The notes under the pieces are model-generated. The model did no database searches. It was given only the letters and a program-made list of their open reading frames with translations, and was not told the origin of the DNA. Made by a program: the position numbers and the translations under genes. This document shows, one piece after another, positions 36,857-46,336 of a stretch of DNA of 64,000 nt; position 1 is the stretch's first letter, and every line of letters starts with the position of its first letter. This DNA comes from Marinilabilia rubra. GTDB lineage: Bacteria > Bacteroidota > Bacteroidia > Bacteroidales > Marinilabiliaceae. The stretch is taken from the NCBI RefSeq assembly GCF_003121985.1, contig NZ_QEWP01000003.1, forward strand, positions 124,001 to 188,000. The letters run 5' to 3'.

Positions 36857-37870
36857 TTATCTGTGTTGATAAATTCGTTCAATTATATCCACTACTTTCA
36901 ACCCTTCTAACGCATTGGTGCTAACATAAGTTCGCTCACGAAGGGTCTGAATTACATTATCGATCACAAAATGATGATTAGCGGCCGATCCTTTATAGCT
37001 ACCGTAATCATTTGGGGGATTAGACGCAGGGAGGTCAGGCATCTCATAATCTTTGATGTGGCATTCCACCACATCATTCATATACTGGCCCGATACTTTA
37101 ATGGTCCCTTTCTCACCGATAATGGTCATGGTACTTTCAAGATTTTTGTCCCATACCGCTGTGGAGAAATTGATATTTCCCATGCCACCGTTAACAAAAT
37201 TGAACAACACTGCGCCACTGTCTTCAAAATCGGTGGAATGTTGATGGGCAAAATCATTAAAACCGGCTTTGATATCATCGATATCGCCAAACAACCAGTA
37301 AAGCATATCTATAAAGTGAGAGAATTGCGTAAATAAAGTTCCCCCATCCAGTTCCCGGGTACCATGCCACCCCTTATTGAGATAATACCGGTCATCTCTG
37401 TTCCAGAAACAGTTCAGCTGAACGAAGAAGATGTGTCCAAGCAACTTCTCCTCCATCACCTCTTTCAGCCATACCGAAGGAGGGGAATACCGGTTCTGCA
37501 TCACCGTAAAAACATGCCTCGAAACCTGAAGTGCCTTATAAATGATCTTTTCACCCTGCGACCTGCTGAGTGCCATTGGTTTTTCCACAACCACATGTTT
37601 TTTTCTGTCAAGAGCTTCAGTTGCTTGTTCGGCATGCAATCCGTTGGGTGTGCAAATATTGACCACATGACAATCATGAAGATGGTCCAACATCTCCTTA
37701 AACTCATAAAAATAGGGCACATTCTTATTGCTCCAACCGGTTTCTTCAGGTGATCGTGTGTCACATACTGCACACAGTTCTGCATCAGGATTGTCCATAA
37801 TCATTTGGGCATGGCGTTTCCCAATGTGCCCCAGACCTACAACAACAAATTTTACTTTTCCGGTTATCAT
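36857..37870 (-). CDS. wbpB: UDP-GlcNAcA 3-dehydrogenase (WbpB type, Gfo/Idh/MocA family)
   Basis: A 337-residue oxidoreductase with N-terminal NAD fold VVVGLGHIGKRHAQMI and the family motif VVEKPMA, whose lysine is catalytic. In the Wbp pathway this enzyme makes the 3-keto form of UDP-GlcNAcA, coupled to WbpE. It lies between the wbpA and wbpD genes, 5 bp from wbpD. Assignment rests mainly on context, as the wider family oxidises many sugars. Confidence 0.85.
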   Translation of the reverse strand: MITGKVKFVVVGLGHIGKRHAQMIMDNPDAELCAVCDTRSPEETGWSNKNVPYFYEFKEMLDHLHDCHVVNICTPNGLHAEQATEALDRKKHVVVEKPMALSRSQGEKIIYKALQVSRHVFTVMQNRYSPPSVWLKEVMEEKLLGHIFFVQLNCFWNRDDRYYLNKGWHGTRELDGGTLFTQFSHFIDMLYWLFGDIDDIKAGFNDFAHQHSTDFEDSGAVLFNFVNGGMGNINFSTAVWDKNLESTMTIIGEKGTIKVSGQYMNDVVECHIKDYEMPDLPASNPPNDYGSYKGSAANHHFVIDNVIQTLRERTYVSTNALEGLKVVDIIERIYQHR

Positions 37871-37875
37871 TCAGT

Positions 37876-38457
37876 TTACAGTTTTTCTACTCGACCATCT
37901 TTAATTATATATTCCTCATTGCTTTCCGGACACAGGGCTTTCCGGTCTTCATTGAACTCCAAAGGATGACCGTATTCGCTCATCCAACCGGTATGCCTGG
38001 CAGGATTGCCCACCACCAGGGCATAATCCGGAACATCGCGGGTCACCACAGCGCCGGCACCAATAAAGGCGTACTTACCAATGGTATGGCCGCAAACAAT
38101 GGTGGCATTGGCTCCGATTGTAGCCCCTTTCCTTACAAGTGTTTGTTCATACTGATTGCGGCGGGGCACGGCACTCCGGGGATTGGTAACATTGGTAAAC
38201 ACACACGACGGGCCCAGGAAAACATCGTCCTCACAAACCACCCCCGTGTAAATAGAGACATTGTTCTGAACTTTTACATTGTTTCCCAAAATCACATCCG
38301 GAGAGACCACCACATTTTGGCCCAGATTACAATTGGCCCCAATGCGGCATCCACTCATAATATGGCAGAAGTGCCAGACCCGGGTACCGGGGCCTATTTC
38401 ACAACGATCGTCAACAACCGCTGAAGGGTGTACTTTTGGTAGAGAAATATCATTCAT
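37876..38457 (-). CDS. wbpD: UDP-2-acetamido-3-amino-glucuronate N-acetyltransferase (WbpD type)
   Basis: A 193-residue left-handed beta-helix acetyltransferase. Hexapeptide repeats run from about residue 10 to 155 (for example GRIGANCNL-type turns and [16 protein letters not shown]). It begins [25 protein letters not shown], as WbpD does, and ends with the [15 protein letters not shown] stretch seen in that family. It acetylates the 3-amino group made by WbpE. It overlaps the wbpE stop by 4 bp (ATGA), so translation is coupled. Confidence 0.9.
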   Translation of the reverse strand: MNDISLPKVHPSAVVDDRCEIGPGTRVWHFCHIMSGCRIGANCNLGQNVVVSPDVILGNNVKVQNNVSIYTGVVCEDDVFLGPSCVFTNVTNPRSAVPRRNQYEQTLVRKGATIGANATIVCGHTIGKYAFIGAGAVVTRDVPDYALVVGNPARHTGWMSEYGHPLEFNEDRKALCPESNEEYIIKDGRVEKL

Positions 38458-39584
38458 GAAAACTGACGTATTTTAGTGGTAATAAATTCAAGTTGCTCTT
38501 CTGTCATTTCTGTGTGCAAAGGCAATGACAACACCTGTTCGCAAAGCATTTCACTCACCGGCAATGACTGGTTCGTAATCCCATGATCTTCAAAAACCGG
38601 TTGCTTGTGCAAAGGTGAAGGATAATAAACCATACCAGGGATACCCGAATCTGACAAATATTGCTTCAATTCATCACGGCGGTCGTCGGGCACACGAATG
38701 GTAAACTGGTTAAAAGAATGCTCCCCCTGACTGATTTGTAAGGGCAACTGCAAAAAAGACAAATCTTTCAGAGCCTCGTAATAGTAGGCTGCAGCTTGTC
38801 TCCGGCGTGTCACAAAATCATCCAGATGTTTAATCTTTTCATTTAATACTGCCGCCTGCAGTGTATCCAGACGGGAGTTAACGCCTACTATTTCATTCAT
38901 GTATTTCTTTTTGGCGCCATGGTTGACAATCATTCTAAGTTTTTCGGCCAGGGCATCATCATCAGTAAAACAAGCCCCGCCATCTCCAAAACAACCCAAA
39001 TTTTTGGTTGGAAAAAAACTGGTACAGCCAATATCACCAATAGTTCCCAGCATTTGGCGCGAACCATTCAATTTATAGTCGGCCCCCAAACTTTGAGCAG
39101 CATCTTCTATTACATTTAACCCGTATTCACGAGCGATAAGCATAATATCTTCCATAGCAGCGCTCTGACCAAACAAATGTACCGGAATAACAGCTTTTGT
39201 GCGTGGAGTTACAGCTTCCCTGACCAACTCGGGGTCAATATTGTAGGTGTCCGGATCCACATCCACCAGGACCGGTTTCAAGCCCAAAAGCGCAATCACC
39301 TCAACCGTGGCTATGAAGGAGAATGACGTAGTAATCACCTCATCACCCGGATTCAAATTAAGCGCCATCAAGGCTGCCTGAAGTGCGTCTGTCCCGTTTC
39401 CGCAAGGTATAACATGTTTCACCCCCAGGTATTCTGAGAGGGCCTCTGAAAAGGAACGGACTTCGGGACCGTTTATGTACCGTCCACTCATTAACACCCG
39501 GGCCATAGCCTCATCAATTGGAGACTTTAACCGCTGGTATTGACCGGTAAGATCAACCATTTGAATTTCCGGTGTTTCAGACAT
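38454..39584 (-). CDS. wbpE: UDP-3-keto-GlcNAcA aminotransferase (WbpE type, DegT/DnrJ/EryC1)
   Basis: A 376-residue PLP-dependent sugar aminotransferase using the ATG at 39584 ([12 protein letters not shown]); an upstream in-frame ATG at 39617 adds residues unlike the family. The catalytic lysine is K194 in [15 protein letters not shown], and the ED of [11 protein letters not shown] contacts the cofactor. It adds the 3-amino group using glutamate. It is the first gene of the wbp block, next to wbpD. Confidence 0.9.
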   Translation of the reverse strand: MSETPEIQMVDLTGQYQRLKSPIDEAMARVLMSGRYINGPEVRSFSEALSEYLGVKHVIPCGNGTDALQAALMALNLNPGDEVITTSFSFIATVEVIALLGLKPVLVDVDPDTYNIDPELVREAVTPRTKAVIPVHLFGQSAAMEDIMLIAREYGLNVIEDAAQSLGADYKLNGSRQMLGTIGDIGCTSFFPTKNLGCFGDGGACFTDDDALAEKLRMIVNHGAKKKYMNEIVGVNSRLDTLQAAVLNEKIKHLDDFVTRRRQAAAYYYEALKDLSFLQLPLQISQGEHSFNQFTIRVPDDRRDELKQYLSDSGIPGMVYYPSPLHKQPVFEDHGITNQSLPVSEMLCEQVLSLPLHTEMTEEQLEFITTKIRQFS

Positions 39585-39652
39585 ATAATCTTTTTTTTTG
39601 GCGTTACCATTTAACATTCGCCTGCCTTCATCTCAACTCTTATCAATAAAAC

Positions 39653-39681
39653 CTTTGCGTCATCGCGGCTTTGCGTTTATT
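39653..39681. repeat. Short dispersed repeat CTTTGCGTCATCGCGGCTTTGCG
   Basis: Closely matches 35494-35522 (CTTTGCGTCATTGCGCCTTTGTG), with three differences in 23 aligned bases. Both copies lie just downstream of a polysaccharide gene on the minus strand, bracketing the wbp block. Confidence 0.45.
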
Positions 39682-39691
39682 TTTCCACGAT

Positions 39692-41356
39692 TCAAAATCC
39701 AAAATTCACACCAAAACGACCGGTAAAATCACCCTCCAGAAAATAGGGAGGATAATACTTTTCACGGTCGGGACCACTGATATCCTTATTGGCCAGTGAC
39801 AAAAACACATAACCATCGTTAATAACCTGCCAGGAGCCTTTAAATTCAATTTTTTGCATTTCAAACCTTACTGCATCCATAAACGGAAGCCCCCATCTTG
39901 GTTCTTCCATGTTAACTTCGGGATACGATTCTTCGTTTCCTTCAACCAATATGGCCTGATAATCCTCCCCCTTTCGGATTTTTGTATAGGAAAGTTGCAG
40001 TTTAACTCCGCGAATGGGCTTGTATTGAACTTCTAAAAACACTTCGTCGCTATTGTCTTTCAAATAATGACCCATACTGTACTGGTTACTTGTCCAGGGA
40101 GTTGTAGGGATTTTATGCTGATAAACCATTGGATTGGTACGGGTGTACTCCATGGTAAAGGCAAATCCGGCAGGTAATTCACTTAACCTGGCTCCCAGTT
40201 TTGCACTTACATAATTGGAGTTCTGCTTAGAATCAAACATCCGGTTGAATGAGATTTCATCCACAAAGAAAGTAGAATAGAGATGCAAGTGGTTGATTTG
40301 CCGGCTGCTTATATCAAAAAACATCTGAGCATTCTGGCCCACCTCATTGGAGGCTCCGTTATAGGTGTGATCCACTGATTTAAAGAATATAAACGGCACC
40401 AGAAAAGCCGGGTTGATTTTTGTATCAGCATAAATAATACTGTTGCCGAAAGACACATTCAATCCCTTAAGGGGACGAACCGTCATAAAGTTGGCCGCCA
40501 AATATTTATCAGCAAAGACCTCGCGTGTACCATCGTAATAGCCAAACGACCTCAAACTGTCTACGACTTCAGACACCAGCCATCCATGCATGTAATTGAG
40601 TTCAAACCATGATACCGGCTTAATATTCAAGGACAAGAATGCATGCGAAGGGGTATTTCCGGAAAGAATATTGGCTCCATTGTAGCCGTGCCCCCAGGTA
40701 TAATGATCTTTATGAAGACCTATTTCGCCCCAATCCCAGGTCCAGGAGATTCCCCCCCGGGCTTCACTGTAGTCTTGTTCAACCTCATCCCCTTTATAGA
40801 CTGCCCCGCGTCTGTCAATTAAATAAGCAGGTCCTCCAAGTATTTCAGACTCGTAATTGTCTCTTAAACTGCCGTAAAACCCAAAGTGCTCCCCGATGGT
40901 ACCGTGAATTTCGCCTCCATTGAATCTATGATAAGCCATTTCACCGCCCGAGGAAAAAAGTTCAAGTCCCAAAATGGGATTGGCGGTCAATCTGAAAACA
41001 GAATCGGAATAATAAAAAATATCGAAACGCTTGTTCACAGGCCATTCGTTGCTTAACTCCTTTCCAAAATCCCGGAGGTAAAATTCAATTTCTTCTCGTT
41101 GTCTTGTCGTCAGCCCTTCTGTTGCCGAAGCAGTTACCAGCCATTCAGCAATGTCTTTTCTGCTATAAGGTTTTACAAGCGAATTAACCTCAATTACACC
41201 AATGTTGGCCAGTTCATCAATGAAGGTATAAATGCCGGTATTGTCTATATGGACAGGTACACTTTGAGCCTTCACGGAACTAACAAAACCAAAATGCCCC
41301 GTTGAGAAAAACAGGAAGAATACAAAAGAGAAGAATCCCGGATAGAGTTTACTCAT
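39692..41356 (-). CDS. Wzi-like capsule assembly outer-membrane protein
   Basis: About 554 residues from the ATG at 41356; a longer start at 41407 would put 17 extra residues ahead of the signal peptide. After the signal, residues about 35-75 (TFIDELANIGVIEVNSLVKPYS) resemble the N-terminal region of Bacteroidetes Wzi-family proteins. The rest alternates aromatic and polar residues as in a beta-barrel and ends FTGRFGVNFGF with terminal Phe. Wzi homologues hold capsular polysaccharide at the cell surface, so it fits as the outer-membrane anchor of the glycan made here. Confidence 0.82.
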   Translation of the reverse strand: MSKLYPGFFSFVFFLFFSTGHFGFVSSVKAQSVPVHIDNTGIYTFIDELANIGVIEVNSLVKPYSRKDIAEWLVTASATEGLTTRQREEIEFYLRDFGKELSNEWPVNKRFDIFYYSDSVFRLTANPILGLELFSSGGEMAYHRFNGGEIHGTIGEHFGFYGSLRDNYESEILGGPAYLIDRRGAVYKGDEVEQDYSEARGGISWTWDWGEIGLHKDHYTWGHGYNGANILSGNTPSHAFLSLNIKPVSWFELNYMHGWLVSEVVDSLRSFGYYDGTREVFADKYLAANFMTVRPLKGLNVSFGNSIIYADTKINPAFLVPFIFFKSVDHTYNGASNEVGQNAQMFFDISSRQINHLHLYSTFFVDEISFNRMFDSKQNSNYVSAKLGARLSELPAGFAFTMEYTRTNPMVYQHKIPTTPWTSNQYSMGHYLKDNSDEVFLEVQYKPIRGVKLQLSYTKIRKGEDYQAILVEGNEESYPEVNMEEPRWGLPFMDAVRFEMQKIEFKGSWQVINDGYVFLSLANKDISGPDREKYYPPYFLEGDFTGRFGVNFGF

Positions 41357-41561
41357 ATGAATTTTAGCATTAAATATAGTATAAAAATCATCACCTAACC
41401 CGCCCACAAGTATTCAAAACAAAAGCTTTGATCAAAAAAATACCGGCGTTCGCTTTATTAAAAAAAAATGTCAGGGATTTCCATTTTCCCCAACTCAACA
41501 AAATGGTTTTATAACATCAAAGTATCCGATCGGTATGAAACCAGACAGGAGCTTGCGATTA

Positions 41562-42665
41562 TCATTTTCCCCCGCGAAAAATTTTCACCATCTTTTCCCC
41601 TACCCTCTCCAAAGTGGCATGCTCCTGATACCATTCAACGGATTTTTTCGCAATTTCTTTCATTTTTTCCGGATTATCCAGCAATTCCTTTATCGTAGAC
41701 TCAAGATCTTCGGGATTGCAGCTCACCAGAGGGATGTCCGGATAGCTCTCCCTGGCCCATTTTTCCATTCTGCAAATAACCACACAGCCTCTCGACATAC
41801 CTTCTATGGCCAACAAACCAAATGTGTGGGTAAACTGATCTATCAGAAGATGCGCTTTCTCCAGATTCTCCAATACTTCGCGGTTTTTCATTCGCTTAGA
41901 CAAATAATCAATATTGTAATGCTTCCCCAAAATTGCTAGAGCAGATTCCACATATTTGGTCCCCTTCAACTCGCTATGAGACGGGAAATGCATGATCTTA
42001 TAGGAGGAGGGGTGATCAAATTTTTCAAGGTTCAGGGATGATTCGGGCGGGTCGGTCATCAGCCACATGGGATAAGCCATCTGAGGATTCTTCAAATATC
42101 CTGAGGTATTAGGTCTGGAAAAAACATAGTCCGCATACTTCTCAAACTTTTGAATGCGTTTCTTTTTCTTATCGGGTTCGAAACAAAGGCAAAAGGTTTG
42201 TTTCTTTTCATCATTACAATACCAGCAATCGCTGTATCTCATTGCATTGAACTCATCATGGGGATCCTTTTCTGCACAACCGGGAAAGAAAAACGCGATC
42301 CTTTTGCCAAAAAATTTCAATATAGCCAAATCCCGGTGACTGTGGAAGAAAGTATATGGAGAGATGAAATAAAAAATGTCGTATCGAAACAAGACGGAAA
42401 TAAAAAAGACGAAACGAATCATTGCATTCAAAGGGCGCAGCACAAATCGGTTATTCACAATTTTTATGATCCCCTTTCGCCCTACAGACCGAAACTGGGT
42501 AATTTCATGATCAACAGGATAGCCAAATTCGTGGGCACGGTAAACATAACTGCGTGCAAAGACACCCACTCTTCGTAAAGAACGGGCAATATAATGGGCA
42601 TTACCGGCTGTATTTCCGGGACCTACAAATACTCTAAACTTTTTAGATTTCAACCTTTTGCTCAT
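41562..42665 (-). CDS. Glycosyltransferase (GT4-like) with cysteine cluster
   Basis: A 367-residue protein from the ATG at 42665; an ATG at 42680 is possible. It starts KFRVFVGPGNTAGNAHYIARSL and has a GT-B-like C-terminal half (FGLLAIEGMSRGCVVICRME). Between the halves there is a compact cysteine group at C130, C147, C150, C159 and C161 (CWYC and CLC pairs) followed by a lysine run, which could bind a metal. Such a cluster is unusual for a GT4 enzyme. The gene overlaps the WbmS-like gene by 23 bp. Confidence 0.75.
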   Translation of the reverse strand: MSKRLKSKKFRVFVGPGNTAGNAHYIARSLRRVGVFARSYVYRAHEFGYPVDHEITQFRSVGRKGIIKIVNNRFVLRPLNAMIRFVFFISVLFRYDIFYFISPYTFFHSHRDLAILKFFGKRIAFFFPGCAEKDPHDEFNAMRYSDCWYCNDEKKQTFCLCFEPDKKKKRIQKFEKYADYVFSRPNTSGYLKNPQMAYPMWLMTDPPESSLNLEKFDHPSSYKIMHFPSHSELKGTKYVESALAILGKHYNIDYLSKRMKNREVLENLEKAHLLIDQFTHTFGLLAIEGMSRGCVVICRMEKWARESYPDIPLVSCNPEDLESTIKELLDNPEKMKEIAKKSVEWYQEHATLERVGEKMVKIFRGGK

Positions 42666-43335
42666 GAAAAATATCTTCAAGTTTCACAAAGGGGTAATTC
42701 TTCATCAGAAGTCCTTCTAAAAGTGTTGCAGTCCCTCTGCCTAAATTTCGGTAACCATACAAGTGTTCAGGATCCTGATAAAAAGGACGTGCCCCTTCGT
42801 AACGTTCACGTGTTTCGGTATTCAAAAATATATGTACCGGATGGAAGTTGAGTATGTGTAAGCCTTCCGAAAAATCCAGATCGGCATCCCGGAAGGATTT
42901 ACCAAATGAAAAGTGAAGATAGTCTTCCCAGTTAAAGGGGATGCGCATCATTCCATTCCATAAAGGAAGTACTTCCAGTTTTTTACTGTAAGGCAGACAA
43001 ATATTGCTCTCGTACTGAAAGCCCATTTCACCAAACATTTCAACCAGCACATTACTCACAAGGGAGGAGTGAGACCTGATGCCCATTGCTCCCGGAAATG
43101 CCTCACGCAGGGGAGCTACAACATCAACGGGATGTCTTTTATCACCATCAAACAAAGGGTTAAAATTTGGGTGCACCCCAATTTCAAATTGCTTTTGATC
43201 CAGGCCGCTCAATAATGAGGTTCTGTGCGTTGCAAATATGGTACAAGGCACCCCTGCTTTTGAAAACAGCTTAAGCGTGTGCTCCAGCACTTTATCCGGA
43301 GCCCAATCCACATCTATGGTAATTGCAACCTTCAT
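42643..43335 (-). CDS. Polysaccharide deacetylase-fold protein, WbmS-like
   Basis: A 230-residue protein with NodB-like (CE4) features: DVD (D8 and D10 in ITIDVDW), HPNFNP as the metal-binding His region, and IRSHSS. The ATG at 43335 is preferred because AAAGG lies 7-8 bases upstream and family members start M.VAIT.DVDW; the ATG at 43377, overlapping asnB by 4 bp, is the alternative. WbmS-like proteins occur in Bordetella O-antigen loci beside amidotransferases. It may deacetylate or otherwise trim an amino sugar in the polysaccharide. Confidence 0.75.
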   Translation of the reverse strand: MKVAITIDVDWAPDKVLEHTLKLFSKAGVPCTIFATHRTSLLSGLDQKQFEIGVHPNFNPLFDGDKRHPVDVVAPLREAFPGAMGIRSHSSLVSNVLVEMFGEMGFQYESNICLPYSKKLEVLPLWNGMMRIPFNWEDYLHFSFGKSFRDADLDFSEGLHILNFHPVHIFLNTETRERYEGARPFYQDPEHLYGYRNLGRGTATLLEGLLMKNYPFVKLEDIFHEQKVEI

Positions 43336-43373
43336 ATAAACACCTTTCTTTTTGTTAACACTGATAAGGACTA

Positions 43374-45242
43374 TCATTCAAACACCCGCAGCCACCATTC
43401 AAAACTCAGCAACGACCAAATCAGCAATCTCCTGTTCATTTGCCCGGCCATATGCTCATCCATTAATTTAAAGGCGATTGATGGCTCTATAAAATCGTAA
43501 ATTCGTGCATCCTTCCGGTAAAGAAACTTTTTAATGTAATCCATGCTCTCTCCTTTAAACCAGCTGGCATCGGGAGCTGAGAACCCTTGCTTGTGCCCGT
43601 TGCAATAATTCTCAGGCACATATTTTTGAAGCATTTCACGCAACAGAATTTTCCCATCCGTAGAGGGAGACTTAAACTGCTTTGCTTTGCTGAACAGGTC
43701 ATTTTCATTAACATTCACCATTTTCTCCCAATCCCGAAGCTTTAGTTCAACAGGGAGCTTCATAGCAAAGTCCACCAAATCATTGTCCAAAAAAGGCAAC
43801 CGGGTTTCCAGACCGTGCGCCATACTCAGCTTATCTTCCACCAGCAAAAGTCCGTGCAAAAAGGTTTTGCTCTCGAAATACAGGGAGTTATTGATAAACG
43901 CTTTTGGATCGGCGGTATCGGGAAGCCCATTGTTTAATAAATGCCGGAAAACAGTGGCCGGCCGATCAAAATCTATTTTCTCTCTCAGCCAGGGTCGAAA
44001 AAAGGATTCCCTTAAATGATCGGGAACCAATCGCTGCCAATATTTAAAATAGCCATCGGCAAATCCATTGTTGTAGCCTTCTGCTGTATTATGATAATAC
44101 CGCCATGGATAACCTGCAAAAAGTTCGTCTCCGCCGGCTCCCGACAAACAAACTTTCACAAAGCGGCCGGCCAATCGGGATATATAGTAATTGGGGTAAG
44201 ACTGCCCCACCCTTAAATCCTCTAAATGAGTGGTCAGCTCCGGCATTACCCGCTCCATATCGCCTGCTTTAAGAACGACCTCGTAATGTTCCGTTTTATA
44301 AAGGTTAGACAGAAACTCTGATCGCTCCCGTTCATCAAAGTTCAGTTCCAACCCTGAAGCTGAAGAAAGATCGAAACCTGCAGTAAAAGATTTCAAATTT
44401 TTAAACTGCCGGGAGGCCACACAGGTAATACCTCCGCTATCCATGCCCCCGCTAAGGTAGGCACCCACTTCCACATCGGAAATCAACTGCCGCTCAACAG
44501 CTTTCTCAAATAAACGCTGCAATTCTTCAAGCGCTTCCTCCTTTTGCATAGGAACTGACTGAAAATCAAAATCCCAATAACAGACAGGTTCATTAACCTT
44601 TTTGCCCGGGAAGACTTCCATATAATGCCCCGCAGGCAGTAATTTTACTCCCTCAAAAAGGGTAACATCACTGAATACATTCTGAAAAGAAAAGTACTCA
44701 ATCAAGGCATCATTGGATACCCCAAACCGGAAAGCCGGATGTTGCCGCAACGCTTTGACCTCAGATGCAAACAAAAAGGAATCAGCCGAATGGTAGTAAT
44801 ATAAAGGTTTGATGCCGTACCTGTCGCGAGCCAGCAATAACCGCCCTTCATTTACGAACCAGGCTGCCAAAGCAAACATCCCGTTGAACCGTTTAATGGC
44901 ATCATTTCCCCAACAGTGAAGCGCATTCACAATCACCTCCGTATCGGAATGCCCTCTAAAGTGATACCCTTTACGGATGAGTTCCTGCTTCAATTCGGGA
45001 AAATTGTATACCTCCCCGTTGTATACCAGAATCAGGTTACCATCAGACGAGATCATCGGCTGCTGCCCCGTTTCTGTCAAATCAAGAATAGCGAGCCGCC
45101 GATGCCCAAGGGCAACGGGACCGGATGCATACACTCCTTCCCCGTCGGGCCCGCGGTGAGCGAGTGTCCCGGCCATTTTCCTGCATAGTGCTTCATCAGC
45201 AGGCTCAGCCGTGTGATTTATGATTCCAGTTATTCCACACAT
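43374..45242 (-). CDS. asnB: Asparagine synthase-type glutamine amidotransferase
   Basis: A 622-residue AsnB-family enzyme. The N-terminal glutaminase uses C2 (MCGITGI), and the ATP pyrophosphatase domain has the SGGMDSGG loop. In a polysaccharide cluster such enzymes (WbpS, WbmI) amidate uronic acids rather than make asparagine. That role fits the wbpA-E genes close by, which would supply a diacetamido-uronic acid (inference). It overlaps the DegT gene by 13 bp and the WbmS-like region by 4 bp if the longer start of the latter is used. Confidence 0.9.
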   Translation of the reverse strand: MCGITGIINHTAEPADEALCRKMAGTLAHRGPDGEGVYASGPVALGHRRLAILDLTETGQQPMISSDGNLILVYNGEVYNFPELKQELIRKGYHFRGHSDTEVIVNALHCWGNDAIKRFNGMFALAAWFVNEGRLLLARDRYGIKPLYYYHSADSFLFASEVKALRQHPAFRFGVSNDALIEYFSFQNVFSDVTLFEGVKLLPAGHYMEVFPGKKVNEPVCYWDFDFQSVPMQKEEALEELQRLFEKAVERQLISDVEVGAYLSGGMDSGGITCVASRQFKNLKSFTAGFDLSSASGLELNFDERERSEFLSNLYKTEHYEVVLKAGDMERVMPELTTHLEDLRVGQSYPNYYISRLAGRFVKVCLSGAGGDELFAGYPWRYYHNTAEGYNNGFADGYFKYWQRLVPDHLRESFFRPWLREKIDFDRPATVFRHLLNNGLPDTADPKAFINNSLYFESKTFLHGLLLVEDKLSMAHGLETRLPFLDNDLVDFAMKLPVELKLRDWEKMVNVNENDLFSKAKQFKSPSTDGKILLREMLQKYVPENYCNGHKQGFSAPDASWFKGESMDYIKKFLYRKDARIYDFIEPSIAFKLMDEHMAGQMNRRLLIWSLLSFEWWLRVFE

Positions 45243-46336
45243 TCACTTAATTTTTCCACTACTTCTGTTTGTTCCTGACTGGTCATGCCATGGTACATGG
45301 GCAAAACCAGCGCTTCTTCAAAAGCCCGGATGCTTCCGTGAAATTGCCCCCTGAGTTTGGCATTGCCATCCTGAAAAGCAGGGTGCATATGAAGCGCATA
45401 AGTACCAATCTGCACCTCTATACCCTGATTCCTCATTTTTCTCATTATGTCATCCCTTCCTTTGACAAAGACCGTATAGCTCTGCCATGAGTGACTAATA
45501 TATTCGGGCTCAACCGGACATTGTATGCTTTTCACCGGCTCCAAAAGACGAGTGTATTTTTCGGCCAGATTCATGCGTTCAGCCAGCAGATTATCAATAT
45601 CTTCCATCTGAGCCAATCCAATTGCCGCCTGCACATTACTCATTTTATAATTAGTACCGGGAGTGAGAAAGACCAACTCTCCCCGATCTCCCGGTTTTCC
45701 CATTCCAAAATGTTTATACCGGTTCATTGCCTCAGCCCATTTTCCATTATCGGTGGTAACCATTCCTCCTTCTCCGGTGGTAATAAATTTCCGGGGATGA
45801 AAACTAAACACTGAGATATCTGCCAAAGTACCGGTTCGTTTTCCTTTGTAGACACTTCCGAGAGCACAGGCCGCATCTTCAAGTATCCATACTTCGTATT
45901 TTTTCTTCAACTCTGTAAAACCATCGTGGTCAAAAGGAAGCCCGAACAGAGATACAGGAATAATAACTTTAGTAGAAGCAGAAATGGCTTCCTCTGCAAG
46001 TTCCGGAGTCATCAACATGGTATCGGGATCCACATCTACAATTACAGGGGTAGCTCCCACAATTTGAACCGCACCGGCTGTTGCCGGATAAGTGAAATCG
46101 GGAACAATTACCTCATCACCCGGTCCCACTCCCAGTACTCGCAGAGCAGTTTCCAGTCCGGTGGTACAGGAAGTAAACGCCACAGCATGTCCGGCTCCGG
46201 TATAACCGGCCACAGCAGATTCGAATTGTCTGGTAACCGGTCCTTCGGTAAGGTAACCACTGTCCAGAACTTCATTGATCATTGTTTTAACCCGTTTGCT
46301 GATATAAGGGCGAATAAGTGGAATGCGATAGCTCAT
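45230..46336 (-). CDS. DegT/DnrJ/EryC1 family sugar aminotransferase
   Basis: A 368-residue PLP enzyme with K183 in FSFHPRKFITTGEGG as the Schiff-base lysine and ILEDAACALG before it. It probably aminates a keto-sugar nucleotide different from that of WbpE. No 4,6-dehydratase gene is visible next to it, so the substrate is unknown. It is coupled to the DUF354 gene upstream (4-bp overlap) and to asnB downstream. Confidence 0.9.
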   Translation of the reverse strand: MSYRIPLIRPYISKRVKTMINEVLDSGYLTEGPVTRQFESAVAGYTGAGHAVAFTSCTTGLETALRVLGVGPGDEVIVPDFTYPATAGAVQIVGATPVIVDVDPDTMLMTPELAEEAISASTKVIIPVSLFGLPFDHDGFTELKKKYEVWILEDAACALGSVYKGKRTGTLADISVFSFHPRKFITTGEGGMVTTDNGKWAEAMNRYKHFGMGKPGDRGELVFLTPGTNYKMSNVQAAIGLAQMEDIDNLLAERMNLAEKYTRLLEPVKSIQCPVEPEYISHSWQSYTVFVKGRDDIMRKMRNQGIEVQIGTYALHMHPAFQDGNAKLRGQFHGSIRAFEEALVLPMYHGMTSQEQTEVVEKLSECVE

